From: Oscillospiraceae bacterium
GTDB lineage: Bacteria; Bacillota; Clostridia; Oscillospirales; CAG-272
DNA length: 48,447 nt
Reading direction: 5' to 3'
NCBI GenBank assembly: GCA_015064245.1
Contig: SVSQ01000006.1
Span: 1-48,447, forward strand
The notes below the pieces were generated by a model. That model worked only from the letters and a program-made list of their open reading frames with translations, searched no databases and was not told the origin of the DNA. The position numbers and the translations under genes were made by a program. Positions 35,064 through 42,692 of the stretch are shown one piece after another (the stretch's first letter is position 1; every line of letters starts with the position of its first letter).

Positions 35064-35855
35064 CTACACAAAGCGTAGAAGTTCAGCGCGGGGGGCGCAG
35101 ACGAGGGAAGTGGGAGAAAGGGAAGCGGCGTCGAGAGCTTTGCGAACGGTATAGAGCGCAAGATCAGGGGTATTGTTTTCGGGACTGATGTGCGCAAGCA
35201 TGACGTTTCGGACTCCGCGCCCGACGAGCTTGACGGTAAAAGCGGCGCAGTCGTCGTTTGAGGTATGTCCCCAATCGGACAGGATGCGGTATTTAAGCTC
35301 CTCGGGGTAAAGCCCCAGCTTCAGCATGATGATGTCGTGATTGCACTCGGTGATGACGTCTCGGCAGTCCGAGAAGAAATCGAGAAGCTCGTCCGTAGGA
35401 CAGCCGACGTCGGTACAGATCCCGAGGGATATTCCGCCGCCCGTGATCTTGTACGCAACGCAAGCGGCGCTATCGTGTCGAACGGGCAGAGAAGTGACGT
35501 TCAGCTCACCCACAACCGCCGAAAAGGCGGTATCGTGAGGGATCGGACGGTCACGGTAAGGGAAGCCCTTGCCCCGCGAATAAGCCAAAATCGACGGCTC
35601 GGTCATGTGGACCGGAATGTCATATTTCTTGAAAAACGTCTCAAGTCCTGCGATGTGGTCGGAATGCTCGTGGGTTATGAAAACGGCGTCGATGTCCGAA
35701 AGCTCCAAGCCGATGGAGCGGAGCATGGTGTTTGCCGTACGGCAGGATACGCCGAGGTCGATAAGTATATTTGTTTTTCCCGTGGTGATAAGGGTGCAGT
35801 TAGCTTTTGAGCCTGAGGAAAGCGACCACACTTGGGGAGTTATTATTGAAGTCAT
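35064..35855 (-). CDS. walJ: MBL-fold hydrolase, WalJ/YycJ type
   Basis: A 263-residue metallo-beta-lactamase-fold hydrolase. The metal motif is FITHEHSDHIAGL (HxHxDH), followed by the His of VRHDSA, the Asp of GICTDVG, the His of TECNHD and LAHISPENN near the end. SLSSGSKANCTLI is the N-terminal signature of the YycJ/WalJ group, a predicted phosphodiesterase linked to the WalRK cell-wall regulon and to DNA replication coordination. No walRK genes are in the window. No Shine-Dalgarno is visible; the start follows TTACACAAACAAATT from repeat copy 11. Confidence 0.85.
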   Translation of the reverse strand: MTSIITPQVWSLSSGSKANCTLITTGKTNILIDLGVSCRTANTMLRSIGLELSDIDAVFITHEHSDHIAGLETFFKKYDIPVHMTEPSILAYSRGKGFPYRDRPIPHDTAFSAVVGELNVTSLPVRHDSAACVAYKITGGGISLGICTDVGCPTDELLDFFSDCRDVITECNHDIIMLKLGLYPEELKYRILSDWGHTSNDDCAAFTVKLVGRGVRNVMLAHISPENNTPDLALYTVRKALDAASLSPTSLVCAPRAELLRFV

Positions 35856-35874
35856 AATTTGTTTGTGTAATTTT

Positions 35875-36362
35875 TAAAATTTTACGCCACCGTGACGTAT
35901 TGCGGATAATTTTTATTTTTCTTTTAAAAGTTCTTTTTATATAGATTTCGCGTTTTTCTTCCTTCTTTCGAGAAAGAAAGAAGAAGAAATGCGTGAATGC
36001 TTCGCATTCTGCAAAAAGAAGAAAGAAAGACCGTGGTAGATTTTTAGCGGCTCGCTGAAAATTCGCTCAAAAGCAGGAGCGAATTTTGGGTTGTAAAAAT
36101 GATGTTATTGCGGTCATTTCTACAAAAATGCTCGCCCACGCTTCGCATTTTCGGGGTGTGCTGGGTAGGTTGGTGTAGAAATTTTCGTTTGTGGGTGAGA
36201 TGATGTGCGCTCTTGTTGAAAAGGGGAGCGCGGACTCTTTCCGAAGGAAACACTCAATAATTCTTTTGCGCCGATGCCTTTGGGTATCGGCGTAAAAGAA
36301 GTTTTTGCGGAGCTTTTTTCAAAAAGCGACCGTTCTCTCCTTTCAAAAAGCGACCGTTTCTC
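35875..36362. repeat. Mosaic intergenic repeat, copy 11
   Basis: It fills the gap between the WalJ-like gene start and the next gene's stop. From left: palindrome ACGCCAC/GTGACGT (one mismatch), pyrimidine/purine hairpin, CCGTGGTAGATTTTTAGCGG, hairpin AAAATTCGCTC/GAGCGAATTTT, TTTGTGGGTGAGATGATG, CCGAAGGAAACACTC, and central hairpin TTCTTTTGCGCCGA/TCGGCGTAAAAGAA (36261-36300). The end module AAAGCGACCGTT occurs twice in tandem. Confidence 0.87.
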
Positions 36363-36367
36363 CTTTC

Positions 36368-36805
36368 TCACCCGAAGTAAATAGGGAAGAAATATTCGGT
36401 GATAAAAGCCATCATGATAGCGATGAGGAGTGGAAGCGCGACCATAAGGAGCGGACGCCCTTTCTTTTTGAGAGCGTTTTCCTCGTCGATGAAGGACTGC
36501 TTTTCGGCGGGAGACCATTCATCGGGGAGCTCTTCGGGAGTGGGTGTTTTACCCATACGTCCGCGGACCACGATAACGTAGGCGATAATGGGAATACCCG
36601 CCAGTATCTCGTAGACCACGAAGAAGATCCGCAGATCCAGGAGCAGGAGCACCTTCAGAACGGCGTAGAGCAGAAAGCCGACTCCGAGATATTTGAGCGC
36701 GGACTTCCACTTGAATTTAGTCTTTTCGTAGGGGAGTGATTTCAGCGTCTTCATCACAGACGCTTTTTTGGGCTTATCCTGCTTATTATGTCTGTTTTTC
36801 GCCAT
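36368..36805 (-). CDS. Small membrane protein of unknown function
   Basis: A 145-residue protein not recognised as a named family. The first 35 residues are strongly basic (Lys-rich) and cytoplasmic. Helices are seen at about 39-60 (YLGVGFLLYAVLKVLLLL), 62-83 (FFVVYEILAGIPIIAYVIVV) and near the end (LLMVALPLLIAIMMAFITEYFF). The loop between the second and third is charged (ELPDEWSPAEKQSFIDEENA). Its start is 4 bases after the galK stop, so it is probably cotranscribed and translationally coupled with galK. There is no evidence it transports galactose. Confidence 0.75.
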   Translation of the reverse strand: MAKNRHNKQDKPKKASVMKTLKSLPYEKTKFKWKSALKYLGVGFLLYAVLKVLLLLDLRIFFVVYEILAGIPIIAYVIVVRGRMGKTPTPEELPDEWSPAEKQSFIDEENALKKKGRPLLMVALPLLIAIMMAFITEYFFPIYFG

Positions 36806-36809
36806 AGGC

Positions 36810-38084
36810 TCAGACCTTGATAGCCCCTTCGGGACGAATGTTCAGTACAGCGCAAGCGCCTTCGCCGAACGCGGCGTCCATATACGCCTTGAACTCAGCC
36901 TTATACTGCAGAGGCACGAATGCCTGAACGGTTCCTGCAAATCCGCCGCCGTGAACACGCCAAGCGCCGCCCTTGCCGGTAAGGAAGTGCTTGCAGAGGG
37001 CAAGAGCGAGGGAAAGTCCCTGCTCGGAAACGTTCTTGACGGTGAAGACGTTCTGGAGCTGCTTGAAGGAAGAGTCTCCGGAAGCGAGAACTCCTGCAAA
37101 GAAGCCTTCGAGGTCGCCCGCTTTGAGTGCAGCCTTCTGAGCCGCGACGCGGTCGTTCTCCTCGATGAAGTGGAGAGCTCTCATAATAGCGCGGTCGCCG
37201 AGGGTTTGGCGGAGCGCGGGTAACTTGGAAAGGATATCGTCGTAGGTGAGACCGCGGAGAACGGGCGCGCCGAACTCCTTTGCCACCGCCTTCATTTCGG
37301 CGGGGACGGAAGCGTAATCCTCATTCAGATCGGCGTGGTTACCGCCCGTGTTTACGATGCAGAGGCAGTAGCCGGCTTTGGAGAGGTCGAAATCGAGCTT
37401 TTCGATAAGAGGCTTTGTGGGATCGGCAAAGTCGATAGCGACGAAGCCGCCGACTGCGCAAGCGGTCTGGTCCATAAGTCCGCAGGGCTTACCGAAGAAG
37501 GTGTTCTCTGCGTACTGGGAGATCTTTGCGAGAGTGGGGGAGTCGATTGCGCCGCCGTTGTAGAAATGGTTCATCACGTTGCAGACCTGAACCTCGAAAG
37601 CTGCGGAAGAGGATATACCCGAGCCCTTGAGCACGTTTGACGTGGTGTAAGCGCAGAAGCCGCCGTAAGCGTAGCCTCTCTTGCCGAAGCCGTCGCAGAT
37701 GCCCGCGATGATAGCCGCGGAGCCGTAATTCTCGTAAGCGTCGGGATCGAGGTTGCTTACGTTTATGACGTCCTCGGGGAAGCCTTTGGACTTTATGCGG
37801 ACAACGCCGTCATCGGTCTTGGAAGCGACTGCGATGATATCGAGGTCGAGGGCGGCTGCAAGGACGCAGCCCTGGTTATGGTCGGTATGGTTACCGGAGA
37901 TCTCGCTTCTGCCGGGAACGGAGAAGAGTGATACCTCGAGGTCTCCGTAGAGAGCTTTGAATTCCTCAGCGGCTTCGGTGTATCTTGCGCGCTGGAGTGA
38001 AACATTATCGTTTCCGTAAAGATAGGCGAATCTCGCGTCGAGAGCTCCGTCTGCTATATTTTTAATGAGTTCTGTTACGTTCAT
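36810..38084 (-). CDS. galK: Galactokinase (GHMP family)
   Basis: A 424-residue GHMP kinase that phosphorylates galactose at C1, first step of the Leloir pathway. The galactokinase signature appears as PGRSEISGNHTDHNQG near residue 60. The ATP-binding motif is LKGSGISSSAAFEV, and the third motif is GGAWRVHGGGFAGTVQAFVP near the end. The start at 38084 (ATG) has GGAAGGAC upstream; the upstream TTG at 38105 overlaps that site and is rejected. The N-terminus is somewhat longer than typical. No galT or galE is nearby, so substrate specificity for galactose over related sugars is likely but not certain. Confidence 0.88.
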   Translation of the reverse strand: MNVTELIKNIADGALDARFAYLYGNDNVSLQRARYTEAAEEFKALYGDLEVSLFSVPGRSEISGNHTDHNQGCVLAAALDLDIIAVASKTDDGVVRIKSKGFPEDVINVSNLDPDAYENYGSAAIIAGICDGFGKRGYAYGGFCAYTTSNVLKGSGISSSAAFEVQVCNVMNHFYNGGAIDSPTLAKISQYAENTFFGKPCGLMDQTACAVGGFVAIDFADPTKPLIEKLDFDLSKAGYCLCIVNTGGNHADLNEDYASVPAEMKAVAKEFGAPVLRGLTYDDILSKLPALRQTLGDRAIMRALHFIEENDRVAAQKAALKAGDLEGFFAGVLASGDSSFKQLQNVFTVKNVSEQGLSLALALCKHFLTGKGGAWRVHGGGFAGTVQAFVPLQYKAEFKAYMDAAFGEGACAVLNIRPEGAIKV

Positions 38085-38139
38085 GATTAAACAAGTCCTT
38101 CCCAAAAAGTAGTTTTATTATATATTAAGAGTTATAGTC

Positions 38140-38168
38140 ATTATAGCACAGTTCCGCTCAATTTTCAA
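38140..38168 (-). promoter_or_regulatory. Promoter of galK
   Basis: On the minus strand, TTGAAA (38163-38168), a 17-base spacer and TATAAT (38140-38145), about 55 bases upstream of the galK start. Confidence 0.7.
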
Positions 38169-38365
38169 TAAGAATTTTAAATTTTATTACTTTTTTACCG
38201 TTACGTCTTGCCGAAAGAGCTCCCGAAAAAGCAAACGGCGGGTTAGGGGTTAGATCAAAGGGCTTTTTTTACTGTGAAAATCAGTTTGTAAAATTTTTTA
38301 GAATGAGAAATATAAGGCGAAAAGTGTTCAAAATGTGAAATTATAATTAAATATGAAATAAAAAC

Positions 38366-38394
38366 TTGAAAAAATGGAAAAATGGTGGTATAAT
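38366..38394 (+). promoter_or_regulatory. Promoter reading into repeat copy 12 and htpG
   Basis: TTGAAA (38366-38371), a 17-base spacer and TATAAT (38389-38394) lie immediately before repeat copy 12. If this is the htpG promoter, the whole repeat becomes a roughly 520-base 5' leader. The segment 38169-38365 shows nothing else recognisable; no CIRCE operator was found. Confidence 0.65.
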
Positions 38395-38400
38395 TATATA

Positions 38401-38905
38401 AGACGCCTGTGGGCGTGTAATAATTTTTGCGGTCATACCGTAAGGATTTTTATTTGAGTAAATTTTTTTATTTTTCTTGAATTATTCTTTTTGTAAATGA
38501 TTCCGCATCTTTCTTCCTTTCTTTCGGGAAAGAAAGAAGAAAGACGCTCCAGAAAGAAGAAAGAAAGCCCGTGGTAGATTTTCAGCGGCTCGCCGAACCC
38601 CCTCGCGTAACACACTCCGTGTGCTCGGGGGTTGGGTACAATAGCTCCGCCAAAGCGGTGATACCAACAGATGTTCGCACAAGGTACATGGTATCACTGC
38701 TACCGCAACACCCTAAAGCAGGGAAACAGGTAGGTTTTCTTCGCTTGTGGGTGAGGTGATGTATGCTCTTTTTTGAAAAGGGTGTACGGACTTTTTTCGA
38801 AGAAAACACTTAAATAATTCTCTTACATCGATGCCCTCGCGGTGTCGATGTAAGAGAAGTTTTTGCGGAGCTTTTTTCAAAAAGCGACCGTATTCTCTCT
38901 CAAGA
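38401..38905. repeat. Mosaic intergenic repeat, copy 12
   Basis: It lies upstream of htpG. From left: ACGCC/GGCGT palindrome remnant, TTGCGGTCATACCGTAAGG, TTTGAGTAAATT, pyrimidine/purine hairpin, CCGTGGTAGATTTTCAGCGG, hairpin AACCCCC/GGGGGTT, hairpin GTGATACC/GGTATCAC with loop ATGTTCGCACAA, CTTGTGGGTGAGG, central hairpin CTCTTACATCGA/TCGATGTAAGAG (within 38818-38858) and end hairpin GCTTTTT/AAAAAGC followed by GACCGTATTCTC. Confidence 0.87.
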
Positions 38906-38920
38906 AAGGAAAATACAACA

Positions 38921-40789
38921 ATGGAAGAGATCAGAAATGAAAAAGGCGGGGTATCCGTCAGTACAGAGAACATATTTCCGGTAATAAAGCAGTGGCTTTA
39001 TTCGGAGAAGGAGATATTTTTGCGCGAGATAGTGTCCAACGCTTGCGACGCGGTGACGAAGCATAAGCGCCTCGTTTCGCTTTCGGAAGCCGAGGAGAGC
39101 GCGGAGCCGTACAGAATAACGGTACGCGCGGACAAGGAGCTCAAAACGCTCACGGTCTCCGACAACGGTATCGGAATGACCGCGGAGGAGATCAAGAAGT
39201 ATATATGTCAGATCGCTCTTTCCGGCGCGCTGGACTTCATCGAGAAGTACGAGGGCAAGGACGCGAGCGGCGGCGGTATCATCGGACATTTCGGTCTGGG
39301 ATTCTATTCGGCGTTCATGGTCGCTGACACGGTTGACGTCATCAGCCGTTCGTTCACCGGCGCTCCCGCGGTCAAGTGGACCTGCGAGGACGCGGGTAGC
39401 TACGAGTTCTCCCCCGCCGAAAGAGAAGGCAGAGGAACGGACATCGTTATGCACATCAACTCCGATAACGAGGAGTACCTCTCCGACTACAAGCTGAAGG
39501 AGATACTGGACAAGTACTGCGCGTTCATGCCCGTTGAGATCTACTACGAGAGCGCGGAGCTTGACAAGAAAGCCGAGGAAGCGGCTAAGGATAAAAAAGA
39601 GGGCGAGGAAGCCGAGGACGTTACCCCGAAGCCCATAAACGACGTGTCGCCCCTTTGGCTCAAGAACCCCTCTGAATGCACCGAGGAGGAATACACGGAG
39701 TTCTACCGCAAGGTGTTCGGGGACTACCGCGAGCCTCTGTTCCATATCCATATCAACGCCGATTACCCGCTGAACTTCAAGGGAATACTGTATTTCCCGA
39801 AGCTGAACCACGAGTTCGACAATATGGAAGGTCAGGTCAAGCTGTACTACAATCAGGTCTTCGTGGCGGACAACATCAAGGAAGTCATTCCCGAATATAT
39901 GCTGATGCTGAAGGGCGTCCTCGACTGCCCCGATATGCCTTTGAACGTATCAAGAAGCTATCTGCAGAGCAACGGCTACGTCAGCAAGATCACCGCTCAC
40001 ATCGCAAAGAAGGTGACGGATAAGCTGAATTCCTTTATGAACACCGACCGCGAGAAGTACGAAAAGCTCTGGTCGGACATCAAGCTGTTCGTCGAGTACG
40101 CTTGCCTGCGCGACAGAAAGTTCTACGATAAGGCAAAGACCGCCATTCTCTTTGAGAAGACGGACGGCAAGATGGTGACTCCCGAGGAGTACCTTGAAAA
40201 GGCTAAGGAAAAGCACGAAAATACCGTTTACTATACTACGGATAAGACCGCCCAGGCTCAGTATCTGGCGATGTTCGACTCCGCTGAGATCGAGGTGGTC
40301 GTGCTTGATAAAATAATCGATACTCAGTTCGTCCAGCTGCTTGAGCAGGACAAAAACGTCAAGTTCACCCGTATCGACTCCGAGATCGCCTCCGCTCTGA
40401 AGGGCGACGGCGAGCAGATGGAGAGTAAGGAGCTCGAGGAGCTGTTCAAGAAGGTCTCGGGAAATGAGAAGCTGACGGTCAAGTTTGAGAGCCTGAAGGA
40501 CGCTTCCGTTCCCGCTGTTCTGAACGTTTCGGAGCAGTCCCGTCGCTTCGACGATATGATGAAAATGTACGCCATGGGCGGCGAAGGCGCGGCTATGGGT
40601 TCGATGATCGAGGAGACCTTGATCCTTAACTCGGGTAACTCTCTCATCAGAAAGCTTGCCGAAAATCCTTCCGAGTCCGTTGCCAAGCATCTTTATACTC
40701 TTACTCTTCTCAGTAGCAGAAAGCTCACTGCCGATGAGCTTAAATCCTTCCTCAAATCCAGCTTCGATATGCTCGAATCTACGTTTTAA
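38921..40789 (+). CDS. htpG: Molecular chaperone HtpG (Hsp90)
   Basis: A 622-residue ATP-dependent chaperone. The N-terminal GHKL ATPase domain has EIFLREIVSNACDAVTKHK, DNGIGMTAEEI and the lid segment GHFGLGFYSAFMVADTV. The middle domain includes LPLNVSRSYLQ-type sequence (MPLNVSRSYLQSNGYVSKI) with the catalytic Arg, and the C-terminal dimer domain ends the protein. An acidic Lys/Glu-rich linker (about 230-255) is present. The start at 38921 has AGAAAGGA upstream; the longer ORF start at 38831 lies inside the repeat hairpin and is rejected. Repeat copies flank it on both sides, both with the GACCGTATTC end facing the gene. Confidence 0.97.
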   Translation: MEEIRNEKGGVSVSTENIFPVIKQWLYSEKEIFLREIVSNACDAVTKHKRLVSLSEAEESAEPYRITVRADKELKTLTVSDNGIGMTAEEIKKYICQIALSGALDFIEKYEGKDASGGGIIGHFGLGFYSAFMVADTVDVISRSFTGAPAVKWTCEDAGSYEFSPAEREGRGTDIVMHINSDNEEYLSDYKLKEILDKYCAFMPVEIYYESAELDKKAEEAAKDKKEGEEAEDVTPKPINDVSPLWLKNPSECTEEEYTEFYRKVFGDYREPLFHIHINADYPLNFKGILYFPKLNHEFDNMEGQVKLYYNQVFVADNIKEVIPEYMLMLKGVLDCPDMPLNVSRSYLQSNGYVSKITAHIAKKVTDKLNSFMNTDREKYEKLWSDIKLFVEYACLRDRKFYDKAKTAILFEKTDGKMVTPEEYLEKAKEKHENTVYYTTDKTAQAQYLAMFDSAEIEVVVLDKIIDTQFVQLLEQDKNVKFTRIDSEIASALKGDGEQMESKELEELFKKVSGNEKLTVKFESLKDASVPAVLNVSEQSRRFDDMMKMYAMGGEGAAMGSMIEETLILNSGNSLIRKLAENPSESVAKHLYTLTLLSSRKLTADELKSFLKSSFDMLESTF

Positions 40790-40792
40790 GGG

Positions 40793-41345
40793 GGAATACG
40801 GTCGCTTTTTGAAAGAAAGCTTTGTATGCCTTCGGCAAACCCGCAAAAACTTCTTTTACTGCGATAGCAAGAGCCATCGCAGTAAAAGAAATATTTAGGT
40901 GTTTCCTTCGGAAATCGTCTGTGCATCCATTTTCAACAAGAGCGAACATTTACTACCCACAAACAAGAAAAACTCACTCATTTTCCTGCTTTATGTAGTT
41001 GCGGTAGCAGGGATACCGTGTACCTTGTGCGAACATCTGCTGGTATCCATCTTTGCGGAGCTATTGTACCCAACCCCCGAGCACACGGAGTGTGTTACGC
41101 GAGGGGGTTCGGCGAGCCGTACCAAATCTACCACGGTCTTTCTTTTTCTTTCTTTCGCCTACTTCTTTCCTTTTCTTTCTCGAAAGAAAAGGAAAGAAAT
41201 GGGCATTTACTAAAGAAAAAAGTAACTTTAAAGAAAATAAAAAATATCCGCAATACGCCACGGTGGCGTAAAACAAAAATATTTACACAAATAAACTATT
41301 TCGCCTGCAGGCGTAAAACAACCCATTTACACAAATAAAATTCCT
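40793..41345. repeat. Mosaic intergenic repeat, copy 13 (reverse orientation)
   Basis: A full copy inverted relative to copy 12. From left: GAATACGGTCGCTTTTTGAAA next to the htpG stop, GCCTTCGGCAAACCCGC, central hairpin TTCTTTTACTGCGAT/ATCGCAGTAAAAGAA (40851-40890, 15 perfect pairs), GTTTCCTTCGG, TACTACCCACAAAC, hairpin GGATACC/GGTATCC with loop TTGTGCGAACAT, hairpin AACCCCC/GGGGGTT, CTACCACGG, a long pyrimidine/purine hairpin, palindrome ACGCCAC/GTGGCGT, a second CGCCTGCAGGCG palindrome and two ATTTACACAAATAAA direct repeats before the next start codon. Confidence 0.88.
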
Positions 41346-41347
41346 TT

Positions 41348-42334
41348 ATGAATCAAAACTCAAATCTCACCCCTGCATTTGAAACCGCGGCGCATTTCGC
41401 GGAACTTATATCCTCAGTCACGGAATGTCGGTTTTCATTCATCGACGATCTAGCGTACAGTCTGTTCTTCACGGACGGCGGCGTGAGGGAAGTCCGCGAG
41501 CTGACGGAAGAAAGCTTTATAGCGGATTACCAAGCCTTGACCGCGCCGCTTCGGGCGGGAGGAGTCTCGTCGGAGACTCCGAAGCTGACCTCTGGGTTTC
41601 TGGACGGCTTTCAGAAGTCCGCCGAAACGGTCTCACTCAGTTACTTCTGCGCGTCAGTATGCGCTGCGGCAGAGGAGGCGGGGCGTAAGCTCGGCGCGTC
41701 CGACTTTTTCGACCGCGACGCTTTGCCTGTAAACAGCAAGATCGCCTACGTCCGCAACGCCTTTTCCGATGAGGCGTACGAGATATTCAGCCGAGTGGTT
41801 CCGAACTCCTCGGTGGTCTATCCGGGAAGCTTCGTCGCGGTATGCGAGGAGGTCTATTACGGCAGAGCGGGTTACTGCATTCTGCCTTATGAGACCTTGG
41901 CTGAAGGCTCGCTTTCGGGCTTTCAGCGTATGATACGAAAGTACGATCTTTATCCGGTCTTTACCTGCTCCGTTCAGGGTGCGCAGAATACCCAGAGCGG
42001 GCAGAACTTGACGCGTTTTGCGCTTCTCAGCCGCGGCTGTATTTCCTCGCTTCAGAATTACGGGGAGCTTGGCTGGCTGAGCAGCCGTAAATACGTCAGG
42101 ATCACGCTTGATAACCCTGAAAAGGGAGTGCTGTCGCAGATCGGAATTGCGGCGGCAGTTCTTGGACTTGAAAGCGCAAAGATCGAGAGCGTACCCGTCT
42201 CCTGGGACGGCGACCGCTACTCCTATATTATGAATTTTAAGCTTCTTACTGATGATCCCTGCCCGTTCCTGCTTTATCTGGAGATGGAGGTGCAGGAATG
42301 CTCCGAGGTTTGTATCTTTACGGAGCTTTTGTGA
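41348..42334 (+). CDS. Divergent prephenate-dehydratase-like protein
   Basis: A 328-residue protein with weak similarity to prephenate dehydratase. KIAYVRNAFSDEAYEIFSRV, then FVAVCEEVYYGRAGYCILPY and ETLAEGSLSGFQRMIRKYDL, follow the order of the dehydratase core (usual ..G..GS.SE.A.., G..DYGV.PIENS..G.). The C-terminal YVRITLDNPEKGVLSQIGIA followed by KIESVPVSW resembles an ACT domain (usual L....PG.L......N...IES.P). The N-terminal 100 residues are not recognised; they might be a chorismate-mutase-like helical part. The key Thr-Arg-Phe catalytic motif was not seen, so activity is doubtful. No Shine-Dalgarno is visible. Its stop codon lies inside the left arm of the next repeat. Confidence 0.55.
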   Translation: MNQNSNLTPAFETAAHFAELISSVTECRFSFIDDLAYSLFFTDGGVREVRELTEESFIADYQALTAPLRAGGVSSETPKLTSGFLDGFQKSAETVSLSYFCASVCAAAEEAGRKLGASDFFDRDALPVNSKIAYVRNAFSDEAYEIFSRVVPNSSVVYPGSFVAVCEEVYYGRAGYCILPYETLAEGSLSGFQRMIRKYDLYPVFTCSVQGAQNTQSGQNLTRFALLSRGCISSLQNYGELGWLSSRKYVRITLDNPEKGVLSQIGIAAAVLGLESAKIESVPVSWDGDRYSYIMNFKLLTDDPCPFLLYLEMEVQECSEVCIFTELL

Positions 42335-42680
42335 CACCTTGTGACACCTTAAATTTGTGCGAACATGGTTTGGTGTCACTTTGAATATCTCTCGCCGACA
42401 ATGTCAGCGCTTTTTCCTCGCGGAAAAAGACGGAATATTCGCAAGGCTCGGTGTAAGAATAAAGTAACAATTTTACTTAAATAAACTATTCGCTGCGGGA
42501 CGCCACCCGCCTTCGGAGAGAGTCCGTGTTCTATTTTGAAAAGTGTGAACCCACTTTTTCGAAGAAAATTACGTAGTAATTCATTTACACCGATGCCTTC
42601 TGGTGTCGGTGTAAATGAAGTTCTTTGCGGCTTGCCGCAGGCATACAGCTTGCCGCAAGCATGCAAGATTCCTTTTCAGG
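42335..42680. repeat. Mosaic intergenic repeat, copy 14
   Basis: From left: GTGACACCTT duplicated in tandem (42331-42350), hairpin GTGACACC/GGTGTCAC (42341-42379) with loop TTGTGCGAACAT, a forked element in reverse with altered arms (GAC/GTC and CTTTTTCC/GGAAAAAG), a degraded middle, TTCGAAGAAAATTACGTAG, central hairpin TTCATTTACACCGA/TCGGTGTAAATGAA (42580-42619) and a variable GCTTGCCGCAGGCATACAG end before the polA ribosome binding site. The left part is inverted relative to the right part. Confidence 0.85.
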
Positions 42681-42692
42681 AAAGGTAACATT

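Noticed and set aside
38900-40846. Minus-strand ORFs of about 300 residues opposite htpG
   Set aside because: Antisense shadows of htpG; translation has no recognisable domain.
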